NCBI RefSeq assembly: GCF_036588685.1
Contig: NC_086386.1
Coordinates: 36,677,383-36,741,382, forward strand
Direction: 5' to 3'
DNA length: 64,000 bases
From: Mytilus trossulus
Lineage: Eukaryota > Mollusca > Bivalvia > Mytilida > Mytilidae
In this document: positions 13,901-21,988 of the stretch, in pieces
How positions within the stretch are numbered: the stretch's first letter is position 1
Layout: every line of letters begins with the position of its first letter
Made by a program: the position numbers and the translations under genes
Notes under the pieces: generated by a model
What the model saw: only the letters and a program-made list of their open reading frames with translations
Database searches by the model: none
What the model was told of the DNA's origin: nothing

Positions 13901-16900
13901 CAATGGTTAGGTTTGTGTGGACGCGTAGTAAATTTTAAACCTGGTGCATTGATTAGCTATTATTCGTGTGTTTCTCTGTCCTATATGTTCTGTTTGTTTG
14001 TATTGTAATCTTGTAATGTAATGTTGTCATTTTAATGTTATATTTAACATTGTCATTAAAGCGGAAGGTTTGACACATGCCACAAAACTTGTTCCAAGTC
14101 AGGAAAATGGCCATTGTTATATTATAGTTCGTTTCTGTGTGTGTTATATTTTAACGTTGTATTTCTGTTGAGTCGTTTGTCTCCTCTTATTTTTGAGTGT
14201 GAATTCGCATTGCTATAAGACGTGTCACGGTACTTTTCTATCCTAAATTCATGTATTTAGTTTTCATGTTACATTTGTTATTCTCATCGGATTTTGTCTA
14301 CCGTTTCTGTGTGTGTTATATCTTAATGTTGTGTCGTTGTTTTCCTCTTATTTAAACCGTCTTATTTAATGCGTTTCCCTCATTTTAAGTTTGTTACCCG
14401 GATTTTGATATTTAAGATCGATTAATGAGTTTCGAACAGCGGTTTACTACTGTTGCCTTTATTTATGTGTTTTCGTGTATATTAAACATATTTGTAATAT
14501 TTATTAAAAGTAGCTATATAAAAACGAGAAGAACAATGTATGGAAAATATCATTTTGGAATCAACGTACAATAAGCTATCAATTTAAACAAAATTTAAAT
14601 AATTTGATAGATCTTTATTGGTGGAAAGACCTTCCATTGTTCTCTTATTATACTTGCAAAAGGTTATTATACATACAGTCCGTTGACAATTGTTGATTGC
14701 CAATTATACATAATCTTACTGAAGGGTGCTGATGTTATATTAAATTGTTCAAACGTATCATTTCGTTTGTGTTGTTTCGACTCATGGTTTGGTTTAAACA
14801 TATTTATTTATAGTGGATTGGGAAACAAGTTTTGCAACTTATATTAATCCCTTTCCACTTTGCGGGTGCGAGTGCTGCCTTGTAGCGGCATTAGCCTACT
14901 CTTTTTCGAATTTTCGAAATCTACAAGGGTGTCTTTAACGTGCAAGAGATGTGGCTCTCTCTTAACACGGGTCAGCCATTTATCGTCCCTTTCCGACGGA
15001 CTATCATCGTTTCCTCAAGACCATACTCGCAGATGGTGTCAAATTGAGTTCCTGAAATTTTCATCCCAATCGGGAATCGAACCAGGAACCTTTGTGTTAG
15101 TAGTCCGATGCACTAACCAATACACCACGGCTCTGGTTTCGACTCATGACAATAACTCACTACGGCAACGTATTCAAACACGAAAAAAAAGAATACCGCT
15201 TTAATTGATTTCAACATTTCAAATTCATGAGGCCATCAACAAAAAAGAACAAACATTTTCGTCTCATTTTTAAGATCAAGACAGCATCTACACACCTATA
15301 AATTTGGTTTAGAATGTTTAATTATCTACTTAAAGATATGAGTATAATACCAGAATATATTGCATTGCATAAATTTGTAGAGGAGACGATACCTATCATA
15401 TACCATTTTCGGATAAATTAAAGTACTTTATGTGTATGAAGATTACTAAGATATCTGATGATGTTCTATATTACTACCTACTGGCAGGTAAGTTGAATTT
15501 ACTACATAGATATAGGAAGATGTGGTGAGAGTGCCAATGAGACAGCTCTCCATCCAAATAACAATTTAAAAAGTAAACCATTATAGGTTAAAGTACGGCC
15601 TTCAACACGGAACCTTGGCTCACACCGAACAACAAGCTATAAAGGGCCCCAAAATTACTAGTGTAAAACCATTCAAACGGGAAAACCAACGGTCTAATCT
15701 ATATAGATACATATATAACATATTTCAATAACTCAAAAACAAATTTGAATCTAAAGGAGGGTTATAACACTTAATAAACTCATTTCCTCTTAAGCGTCGG
15801 AAAGTCTAAACTAGAAACAAAACACAAACCAACAGAGAACGAAATACACGAAAGTTATCCTTCATTTCATGCTACAAATGACACTTAGTGGGTTGACAAA
15901 AGGCAACATATACCCACGAAATATTAGTCAAAAACATATGGTCACTGCCAAGACAAAACATGAAATGCAAGGACAAGACAAACATTAAAACAAAGAAAGA
16001 GAAAACTAAAGACCTCATGCATCAAACCAGTGAATGATCTGTTAAAAGTGTTTTGAGAGGGTTTACAGATCCAGCTCCACTAAATATCTGCCTTTTTTAG
16101 TTATATAACGTTTGTCGTACGTTTTTAAATCTAAATATATTGAGATACAAAATGTTATTATTTGTCGACAAATCTTTGAAACATTGTGCCTAAAGACTTT
16201 TGTCTTGAGCGTACCCGTATAAGGATTCCAAAAACAAATGTCATTTGCGTTGAAATCATTATCATATGTTTTAAATAAATGTTACAAACAAATGGGGACC
16301 AGAAGCCTGTTTTATTTAAAGGATACATTCTGTGTGTTAATTCCAATTCATGCCCTATGTCATTTTAATGAATTTAAATGTGGTGGGTTTTTGTTTTTGT
16401 TTTGTGGTTTTTTTTTTAAATTTAATTTGATTTAAACATCCTAAATTTATATTTAGGAACGACTTAGATTTGCTCTTTCGTTATTGCATAATTATTTAAT
16501 TTTATCTAATGTTATTCAATAATATATTTTATTGTTGTTTGGATTTAAATGTATCATCAAAATAGCATCTTTTGAGCAGACTTTTTGTTACCAATAACAA
16601 ATTTCATATTAAAAAAATGAGCGAGTAAAACTCCATTATACATAATTAACTTCTAGCCCTTTTCAGCGAATGCTATACACTTTTAATATGTTTTAGTTTT
16701 CAAATATTTGGTGTTAATTGTACCTCATGCGCAAATCTCTGTAGTTACGTAACATGTCTCTCCAGCTGCTTGTATCCAAATTGATACATGTCTATCCAAG
16801 AATAGGCACTTTCACAGAAAGTCTGAAGATCAACTTTAATAGCGGAGGCACGAAAGATACCTAAGGGACAGTCAAACTCATAAATCTAAAACAAACTGAC

Positions 16901-19900
16901 AACGCCATGGCTAAAAATGAAAAAAAGACAAACAGACAAACAATAGTACCCATGACACAACATATAAAACTAAAGAATAAATAACACGAACCCACCAAAA
17001 GCTAGGAGTGATCTCATGTGCTCCGGAAGGGTAAGTAAATCCTGCTCCACATGTGACACCCGTCGTGTTGCTTATGTGATAATAGATCCGGTATATAGTC
17101 GAATTCGGTAGGTCACATTCATGAAAGGGAAGGGGATTGTAGTTACGACGTAAGGAACATATCCGATATCATTTGTGAAACGGTTATTCCATAACGGTCA
17201 ACTAACTCGTGATGGCGTCCGTAAAATTTACGAAGGGATGATTTCAACTTCACCATTTGGAACTCTTGATTTAATAGCTTCCTTGTGAGCAGCAACCCTC
17301 TATCAAGAAAACCATGATAGGAAATGCAAGCACGGAAATATCGTATCAATTTGGAGATATATACCCCGTATGCAGGTGCTGCTGGAATGTTGCTACTTAG
17401 AAATGAAAAGTTCACAATTGGAAAACTGAAATAATCTCTTTTGTCCTAAAATAATTTGGGGAAAAAAAATCTTTTGCGAATTTATATTGACCGAGCCGTA
17501 TCTAAAATATTTCGGAAGGATCCAATTATTGATTCGATGAAAATGTTATCTTTTCAGTCCAGTCTAACACTTTTGAAACCAAAAAATAAATAATGATGGT
17601 TACATGACTGGTTATACGACTGATCATTTGTGTAGTTTATATGCGTTACAAATAATCCTCGAAATCACTAATAATTTCTATTTATTTTTAGATAAAAATA
17701 GTGATGCAAATAATGAAAGAATTTACACACCTAACCCAGCACCAGATGACAGCACTACCCCGACATGCAACTATTGCCAGTTTACCTCGCCAATACCTGA
17801 CATCGACTTTCGGGAACTACGAAAATTAGGTATGATGTTATATAAAAAAGTCTTACTGAACTTCATTCGATTTATGTATAATATTTTTTTTTATATTTGA
17901 AAATTTGAAAAGTCATAAACTTAGCGTTATATTGCGATATAGTCAAGAAAAGTTTCTAAACACGCCAAGTTTTAATTTTCTATATTATATCCATTTAAGA
18001 TTCATAATACTGTAATTACTAAGAAAAATTAAAGAAAACTAAATTTTTGAAAGATACATACATATCAATATAAACTATGATATATAAAAAACAAATCAAT
18101 GTATTATTTTTGTAGCTGAGTACACCTATATATGCTTTAATCCCTTATTCCGTTTTATTAATTTTGAAATACTAAATGTTACATCTTCCGACATCAGACT
18201 CGGACTTCTCTTGAATTGAATTTTAAGTGTGCGTATTGTTATGCATTTACTTTTCTACATTGGCTAGAGGTATAGGGGGAGGGTTGAGATCTCATAAACA
18301 TGTTTAACCCCGCCGCATTTTTGCGCCTGTCCAAAGTCAGGAGCCTCTGGTCTTTGTTAGTCTTGTATTTTTTAAGCCCCGCTTACAATAGTAAGGAGGC
18401 ATTATGTTTTCTGGTCTGTGCGTCCGTCTGTCCTGCTTCAGGTTAAAGTTTTTGGTCAAGGTAGTTTTTGATGAAGTTGAAGTCCAATCAACTTGAAACT
18501 TAGTATACATGTGCCCTATGATATGATAATTCTAATCGTAATGCCAAATTAGAGTTTTACCCCAATTTTACTGTTCACTGAACATAGAAAAAGAAAGTGC
18601 AAATTTCAGGTTAAAGTTTTTGGTCAAGGTAGTTTTTGATAAAGTAGAAGTCCAATCAACTTGAAACTTAGTATACATGTTCCCTTTGATAAGATCATTC
18701 TAATTTTAATGCCAAATTAGAGAATTTATTTCAATTTCACGGTCCACTAAACATATAAAATGATAGTGCGAGTGGGGCATCCGTGTACTGTGGACACATT
18801 CTTGTTTAATTTTAGTTTCTTGTGTAAAATTTTGAAATTAGTATGGCGTTCTTTATCACTGAACTAGTATATATTTGTTTAGGGGCCAGCTGAAGGACGC
18901 CTCCGGGTGCGGGAATTTCTCGCTTCATTGAAGACCTGTTGGCGACCTTCTGCTGTTGTTTTTTATATGGTCGGGTTGTTTTCTCTTTGACACATTCCCC
19001 ATTTCCATTCTCAATTTTAATAAGTAAGAATGACATATTATGAACACTTAATTTTGTATACTGTCATAGAGTTAATTTTCGTCAAGCTGAGTTAATATAC
19101 AAAGAAGACGTGGTATGATTGCCAATGGGACAACTTCCACATGAGACCAAAACGACAAAGACATTAACAACTATAGTTCACCATACGGCCTTCATCAATG
19201 AGTAAAGCCCATACCGCATAGGCCACGATATGACAATGTAAACCAATTCCATCGAGAAAACTAACTGCCCGGTTTATATGAATTTTGATTTTGAAGTGTC
19301 TTTGAGTATGCATGGGACATGAGTACATACAATAACCACTGATTTGTCGAACATATGTGATTGTAATTTCATATTTTAAAGACTCCTTAGTATCTTTCGA
19401 TAGTAGTTATCATTGACATAAGTAAAATTGTCTTCATATTAATGTTTTTACAGATAATAGGTTTAAACATATTTCTAGTAGGTAGCACTACTATGATCAT
19501 ATGCTTGTTCAAAACTAAGATCAATAACAAACGAAACGATTGAAGTTTAAGAAGCTCTTGATAGTAGAATAATACTTTAAAATAACTATCATAATCTTTT
19601 CAAGGAACAATTGAGACAATAACTTCTACCCCCGTCCTTTGTTTACCATGTGAATCGAAGTGTGAGGAGACTACCTCTTCGTCGCCAACAACAATAGTAC
19701 CGTCATCAGCAGCTATTACAACGACAGAAGAAGCCACGACAAAACATTCCTCATTACTACAAACAACAACGGAACCATCGTCTTCTGAAAAAGCATTGTC
19801 ACGTACAACAGACATAATAACACAGTATACAACAGGAGAAACACCATCACGTGATATACAACAGACAACAACGGATTTATCAAAATTACAAATCAGTACG

Positions 19901-21605
19901 ACAGAGGACAGAACGACAGAGACATCGACAACTATAAAAACAACACAAACAGCATCAGTAACAGAGGTGAAAACATCTCAAACAACGTCGAAATTGACTA
20001 CAAATATTGTGATATCAGACACTACAACAACAGACATTATTTCAACTACAACTACATCACATATTTTAACAACACCATCAAAAGTTGTTGTTGCATCGAA
20101 AGATATCTCAACATCAACTGATGAGTCTATTTTGACAACACAACAAGAAAAACCTACAACTACTGCTAAATCGTCCGGAACAGGTAGGAATAGTAAGGTG
20201 GAACTAATAGTTTAAATACTTGTGTTTGTAAAAACCTACAACTACTGCCAAATCGTCCGGAACAGGTAGGAATAGTAAGGTGGAACTAATAGTTTAAATA
20301 CTTGTGTTTGTAAAACCTACAACTACTGCTAAATCGTCCGGAACAGGTAGGAATAGTAAGGTGGAACTAATAGTTTAAATACTTATGTTTGTAAAACCTA
20401 CAACTACTGCCAAATCGTCCGAAACAGGTAGGAATAGTAAGGTGGAACTAATAGTTTAAATACTTGTGTTTGTAAAACCTACAACTACTGCCAAATCGTC
20501 CGGAACAGGTAGGAATAGTAAGGTGGAACTAATAGTTTAAATACTTGTGTTTGTAAAACTTACAACTACTGCCAAATCGTCCGGAACAGGTAGGAATAGT
20601 AAGGTCGAACTAAAAGTTTAAATACTTGTGTTTGTAAAACCTACAACTACTGCCAAATCGTCCGGAACAGGTAGGAATAGTAAGGTGGAACTAAAAGTTT
20701 AAATACTTGTGTTTGTAATCGTTTTTGAAATCAGGGCAACTAAAGGTATTATATCTAAATTCATAATAAGAAAAATACCAAGAAATTACCTTTTTTTTAT
20801 GTTTTTTAGAAGGGAATCAATTACATGATGTACATGACATATTGGACCAATAGGTCAAACTTAAAGAAGCATTCACATTTTGTACGTAAATTTACGATGC
20901 AAAAAGTAACTGTTGATATATATTTCAAAGAAACAGCCCAATGAAACAAAAAAATATGTCATCTTAGTATAGTTGTAAGTAGTTGTACAGTATGGGTAAT
21001 ACTTTGTTCAAATAAACGTCTTCGATCATTTTACATTTTAACATTCTCTAGTCATCGTTCTGACTATCCTTTTAATTTAAAAAAAAAAGTATCTTGTTAC
21101 TGTTGGTAGACTTTCGTGCAATCCGCAAGTTTGTCATGTTCTGTCAAAGGAAACACAAACAAATCAAGTTGTAAATAACGTATTCCTAATGTATAAAATT
21201 TATGATAACAGGAACATATAAATGTTACCATGGTAAACAAGGTTGTGTCTATTGGTATATTTTCTCATAGATAGTCACAATGCAATCCATTTATGAGAAA
21301 GCAGTCATAAACTTCGTTATAATATTATGTACTTGTTTATAATCTTGAAAAAAAATGTGTAGTACCGTCATATTTGTATTGCAGGATCGATAGTTGACAA
21401 CAATACTGAAGGATTGAGTGAATCCAGCATTTTACTCATAACAGCAAGCAGTATATCTGGTGTTTTGTTAGGTCTAGCTATTATAACTCTAGGTTTATGT
21501 TTAATTCGCCATAAAAGTAAAATAGCGAAAGGTCGTTCGGCCCAACAACAACATCATCATCATCATCATAGAGACAGAACTCGGGACTATTTCAATCCAC
21601 TTTGA
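1826..21605 (+). CDS. Two-module mucin-stalked type I membrane protein (whole gene)
   Basis: Predicted protein of 659 aa (656 aa with the other first exon). Exons are 1826-1904, 8193-8370, 9028-9134, 9937-10074, 10548-10802, 11209-11386, 15381-15487, 17692-17829, 19605-20183 and 21385-21605. They sum to 1980 nt and stay in frame to a TGA. Order: signal peptide (1-26), module 1 (27-252), module 2 (253 to about 425), Thr/Ser/Pro-rich stalk (to about 587), transmembrane helix (602-627), basic stop-transfer RHKSK and a tail with six His. Each module has eight cysteines in matching positions: CTFP, TCIH, MCMK, a CxxC, and LCLPCxxxC. I do not recognise the family with certainty. The CxFP...GxW start recalls arthropod DUF7042-7044-type ectodomains, which is only a suggestion. 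A cell-surface role is inferred from the topology. Confidence 0.82.
2481..2550 (+). CDS. Exon 1b, second candidate signal-peptide exon
   Basis: This is a second ATG exon of 23 codons plus one base: a polar and basic start (MTTLTKVKEF) followed by a hydrophobic run (SLLVWTFFVCKFS), then a GTAAAT donor, again phase 1. It joins exon A1 in the same frame as exon 1a. The two look like alternative first exons with separate promoters. One may be unused, since no transcript evidence is available here. Confidence 0.5.
2661..2790 (+). repeat. Dispersed repeat A copy
   Basis: Contains 'gctcattgttgaaggccgta', 'tgtgtcattttggtctttt' and 'caatcataccacatcttct'. The same string recurs at 6244-6371 and in reverse at several places. 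This is one of the repeats I associate with Mytilus genomes. Confidence 0.8.
3528..3610 (+). repeat. Dispersed repeat B copy
   Basis: Contains 'gagtcttatgtagacgaaac', 'gcgcgtctgacg' and 'aatcctggtacctttgataa'. The same family recurs at 36700-36805 (+), and in reverse at 28262-28460, 49965-50180 and 51515-51600. Confidence 0.8.
5536..6243 (+). repeat. Hairpin-headed dispersed repeat
   Basis: It opens with an 8-bp stem: ATACGACC at 5536-5543 pairs with GGTCGTAT at 5564-5571. The body holds two similar blocks ('gattgattttgggg' at about 5702 and 5865; 'gccgaatctaaccgtg' and 'gctgaatctaaccgtg'). It is directly followed by a repeat A copy. The 71-aa ORF at 5550-5765 is a shadow. Confidence 0.6.
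6244..6371 (+). repeat. Dispersed repeat A copy
   Basis: Plus-strand copy from 'gcggtatgggctttgctc' to 'cataccacatcttct'. Close to the 2661 copy. Confidence 0.8.
7455..7530 (+). pseudogene. Reverse transcriptase scrap
   Basis: The frame reads NDKRNSDLNFPIVNFPFLSS, matching the DKRDD-FPIVNFPFLSSN stretch of the Penelope-like relics at 41.0, 50.9 and 52.6 kb. Only about 25 codons remain. Confidence 0.55.
8193..8370 (+). CDS. Exon A1 (module 1, CxFP segment)
   Basis: 178 nt, entered in phase 1 after TTTATAG and left in phase 2 at GTAAGC. It encodes the start of the ectodomain, with CTFPSYLIGQW at the front and GQTCIHNTG near the end, so two cysteines. It matches exon A2 at most positions, including the exact length. 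Confidence 0.88.
9028..9134 (+). CDS. Exon B1 (module 1)
   Basis: 107 nt, entered in phase 2 and left in phase 1 at GTAAAA. It encodes a stretch with LKYYMCMKIT and DDVLYYYLLA. The single Cys and the tyrosine-rich beta-like strand are kept in exon B2, 6.35 kb downstream. Confidence 0.88.
9297..9440 (+). repeat. 44-bp tandem repeat, about 3 copies
   Basis: The block beginning GATACTGCTTAAAC starts at 9301, 9345 and 9389, with a degenerate start at 9433. The period is exactly 44 bp. It lies in the intron between exons B1 and C1 and is not seen in the equivalent intron of module 2, so it arose after the cassette duplication or was lost there. Confidence 0.85.
9937..10074 (+). CDS. Exon C1 (module 1)
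   Basis: 138 nt, phase 1 to phase 1, acceptor TTTTTTTTAG. It encodes NNERIYTANRAP, then PTCDYCQFT (a CxxC pair) and a polar end RRELRKL. The length is the same as C2 and the sequence is close. The intron before it is also alignable with the one before C2, so introns were duplicated along with exons. Confidence 0.88.
10548..10802 (+). CDS. Exon D1 (Cys triplet plus Thr-rich linker)
   Basis: 255 nt, phase 1 to phase 1. It begins GTSETLTATPSLCLPCEATC, the three-Cys end of module 1, then runs into about 60 residues rich in Thr, Ser and Pro, as in an O-glycosylated linker. The donor at 10803 is GTAATT. If this donor is not used the frame reads on to a stop at 10867, which would give a shorter soluble form; that is speculative. 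Confidence 0.82.
11209..11386 (+). CDS. Exon A2 (module 2, CxFP segment)
   Basis: 178 nt, the same length and phases as A1, after an (AT)n tract and TTTTATAG. It encodes CTFPSYLIGQWTDT near the start and GQTCIHNTGDVFVFE at the end. It follows exon D1 by only 406 bp, so the second cassette sits directly behind the first. Confidence 0.88.
11460..13562 (+). repeat. Hairpin-headed repeat, two tandem units
   Basis: Two units of about 977 bp begin at 11460 and 12437, each opening with a strong hairpin. Both contain degenerate internal repeats of about 130 bp built on 'gaccttgacctcattttca' and 'gttttggtct'. The block ends with two copies of a tail (near 13.45 and 13.54 kb) that reads 'cgtgtgcactcttgtt'. 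It lies in the intron between A2 and B2. The layout resembles the pearl/Helitron-like non-autonomous elements known from bivalves; the class is not proven. Confidence 0.75.
13760..14490 (+). repeat. Dispersed repeat D
   Basis: The stretch from about 14.19 to 14.47 kb ('taagacgtgtcacggtac' to 'cggtttactactgttgcc') recurs at about 49.54-49.80 kb. It is non-coding; the ORF at 13787-14008 inside the region is not protein-like. I remember similar sequence as a common mytilid repeat. Confidence 0.55.
14817..15140 (-). repeat. tRNA-derived SINE-like element
   Basis: Read on the minus strand, 15134-15065 has a tRNA-like head with an A-box-like segment (TGTATTGGTTAGTGCATC) and a clear B box (GGTTCGATTCC), typical of an internal RNA polymerase III promoter. 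The rest, to about 14.82 kb, is a conserved-looking body. It lies antisense in the intron between A2 and B2. A functional tRNA is unlikely: the acceptor stem does not pair well and the head is fused to a long body. The ORF at 14860-15204 is a shadow of it. Confidence 0.6.
15381..15487 (+). CDS. Exon B2 (module 2)
   Basis: 107 nt with the same phases as B1. It encodes LKYFMCMKITKISDD and then DDVLYYYLLA. Both splice sites (TTTGTAG and GTAAGT) are good. The intron before it has grown to about 4 kb by repeat insertion, against 657 bp in module 1. Confidence 0.87.
15505..15720 (-). repeat. Dispersed repeat A, divergent copy
   Basis: On the minus strand it resembles the family at 2661-2787: 'gccaatgagacagctctcc' and 'acggccttcaaca' appear in reverse orientation. 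It lies in the intron between B2 and C2. Confidence 0.6.
16846..17455 (-). pseudogene. Penelope-like reverse transcriptase relic, 3' end only
   Basis: On the minus strand the ORF at 17415-17143 encodes NFSFLSSNIPAAPAYG and KLKSSLRKFYGRHHELVDRYG. This is the C-terminal part of the same reverse transcriptase family seen at 39.4-41.6, 50.3-51.5 and 51.7-58.3 kb. It is followed by the element's 3' tail, ending near 'gtatctttcgtgcc'. It is 5' truncated. The equivalent module 1 intron (about 9.6-9.9 kb) lacks it, so it inserted after the cassette duplication. Assignment to Penelope-like elements rests on motifs in the longer copies. Confidence 0.7.
17692..17829 (+). CDS. Exon C2 (module 2)
   Basis: 138 nt, phase 1 to phase 1, acceptor TTTATTTTTAG. 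It encodes NNERIYTPNPAPDD, then PTCNYCQFT and ends RELRKL, as in C1. Only a few replacements separate the two copies. Confidence 0.87.
   Translation: MKIVMQIMKEFTHLTQHQMTALPRHATIASLPRQYLTSTFGNYEN
18180..19025 (+). repeat. Dispersed repeat E with a nested insertion
   Basis: The two halves (about 18180-18370 and 18805-19025) align with the continuous copy at 35720-36090. The middle, about 18372-18800, is a different repeat of the hairpin/tandem-core style. Its two core units (with 'caggttaaagtttttggtca' at about 18440 and 18608) lie about 168 bp apart, and it ends '...acacattcttgttt'. Confidence 0.7.
19094..19280 (-). repeat. Dispersed repeat A copy
   Basis: Minus-strand copy: 'gtatgattgccaatgggac' through 'gtaaagcccataccgcata'. 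It lies in the intron before exon D2. Confidence 0.75.
19605..20183 (+). CDS. Exon D2 (Cys triplet plus long Thr-rich stalk)
   Basis: 579 nt, phase 1 to phase 1. It begins GTIETITSTPVLCLPCESKC, matching D1, then gives about 170 residues in which Thr and Ser dominate, with many TTT and STT runs: a mucin-like stalk likely to be heavily O-glycosylated. It ends PTTTAKSSGT before the donor at 20184 (GTAGGA). The exon is more than twice as long as D1. The frame reads on past the donor to a stop at 20215, and the last 30 bp plus the donor are part of an 81-bp tandem repeat. Confidence 0.85.
20150..20718 (+). repeat. 81-bp tandem repeat, 7 copies, each carrying exon end and splice donor
   Basis: The CAGGTAGG donor motif recurs at 20181, 20263, 20344, 20425, 20506, 20587 and 20668. 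Spacing is 82, then 81 five times. Each copy has the end of exon D2 (coding PTTTAKSSGT) and about 45 bp of intron. Copies differ by only a few bases, so the array is young or homogenised. Confidence 0.93.
21385..21605 (+). CDS. Last exon: transmembrane helix and cytoplasmic tail
   Basis: Entered in phase 1 after TTGCAG. It encodes a short juxtamembrane part (GSIVDNNTEGLSES), a 26-residue hydrophobic helix (about residues 602-627 of the full protein), the basic anchor RHKSK and a tail of about 30 residues with QQQ followed by six His, ending DYFNPL and TGA. A His run this clean may bind metal or simply reflect a (CAT)n repeat. The type I orientation follows from the signal peptide and the basic stop-transfer. 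Confidence 0.88.
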
Positions 21606-21752
21606 GTTCGAAATTTTTGGAGAACTTACTTACACATTGCAAAGACAATCTGACGGAAAACGTTTTTGAAAAAGAAAAGGATTGTGGGCATTAATCAGCA
21701 CATGATCAATATCATGATCAACAAATCAAATGTACAGCACTGTTCCTCTGCA

Positions 21753-21988
21753 AATAAATTTTCATTTATCGAGAAAAAATAATTCTAAACTAACGTTTTG
21801 AATGTAAATGTGTTTACCTTAATTCAATAATTCAATCATATTTTAATATGATAATAGGAATAAAAAAAAACCAGTATATTGATTAATGATGAATTAGTAG
21901 AAACGACATTAAAGTTGAAAATGTGTAATATTTATATACAAACAATTTTAAAGAATTTCACTTGTGCCAAATATGTTTATTGAATAAA
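21753..21988 (+). terminator. Candidate polyadenylation signals of the membrane-protein gene
   Basis: AATAAA occurs at 21753-21758 and 21983-21988, about 150 and 380 bp after the stop. Either could end the transcript. Confidence 0.5.

Noticed and set aside
15065-15134. Possible functional tRNA gene on the minus strand
   Set aside because: The A and B boxes are present, but the acceptor and anticodon stems do not pair well and the head is fused to a long repeat body, so a SINE is the better reading.
14860-15204. 114-aa frame
   Set aside because: Lies within the tRNA-derived SINE-like element and has no protein similarity I recognise.
19796-20215. 139-aa plus-strand frame starting at an internal ATG
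   Set aside because: It is the second half of exon D2 read past its splice donor, not a separate gene.
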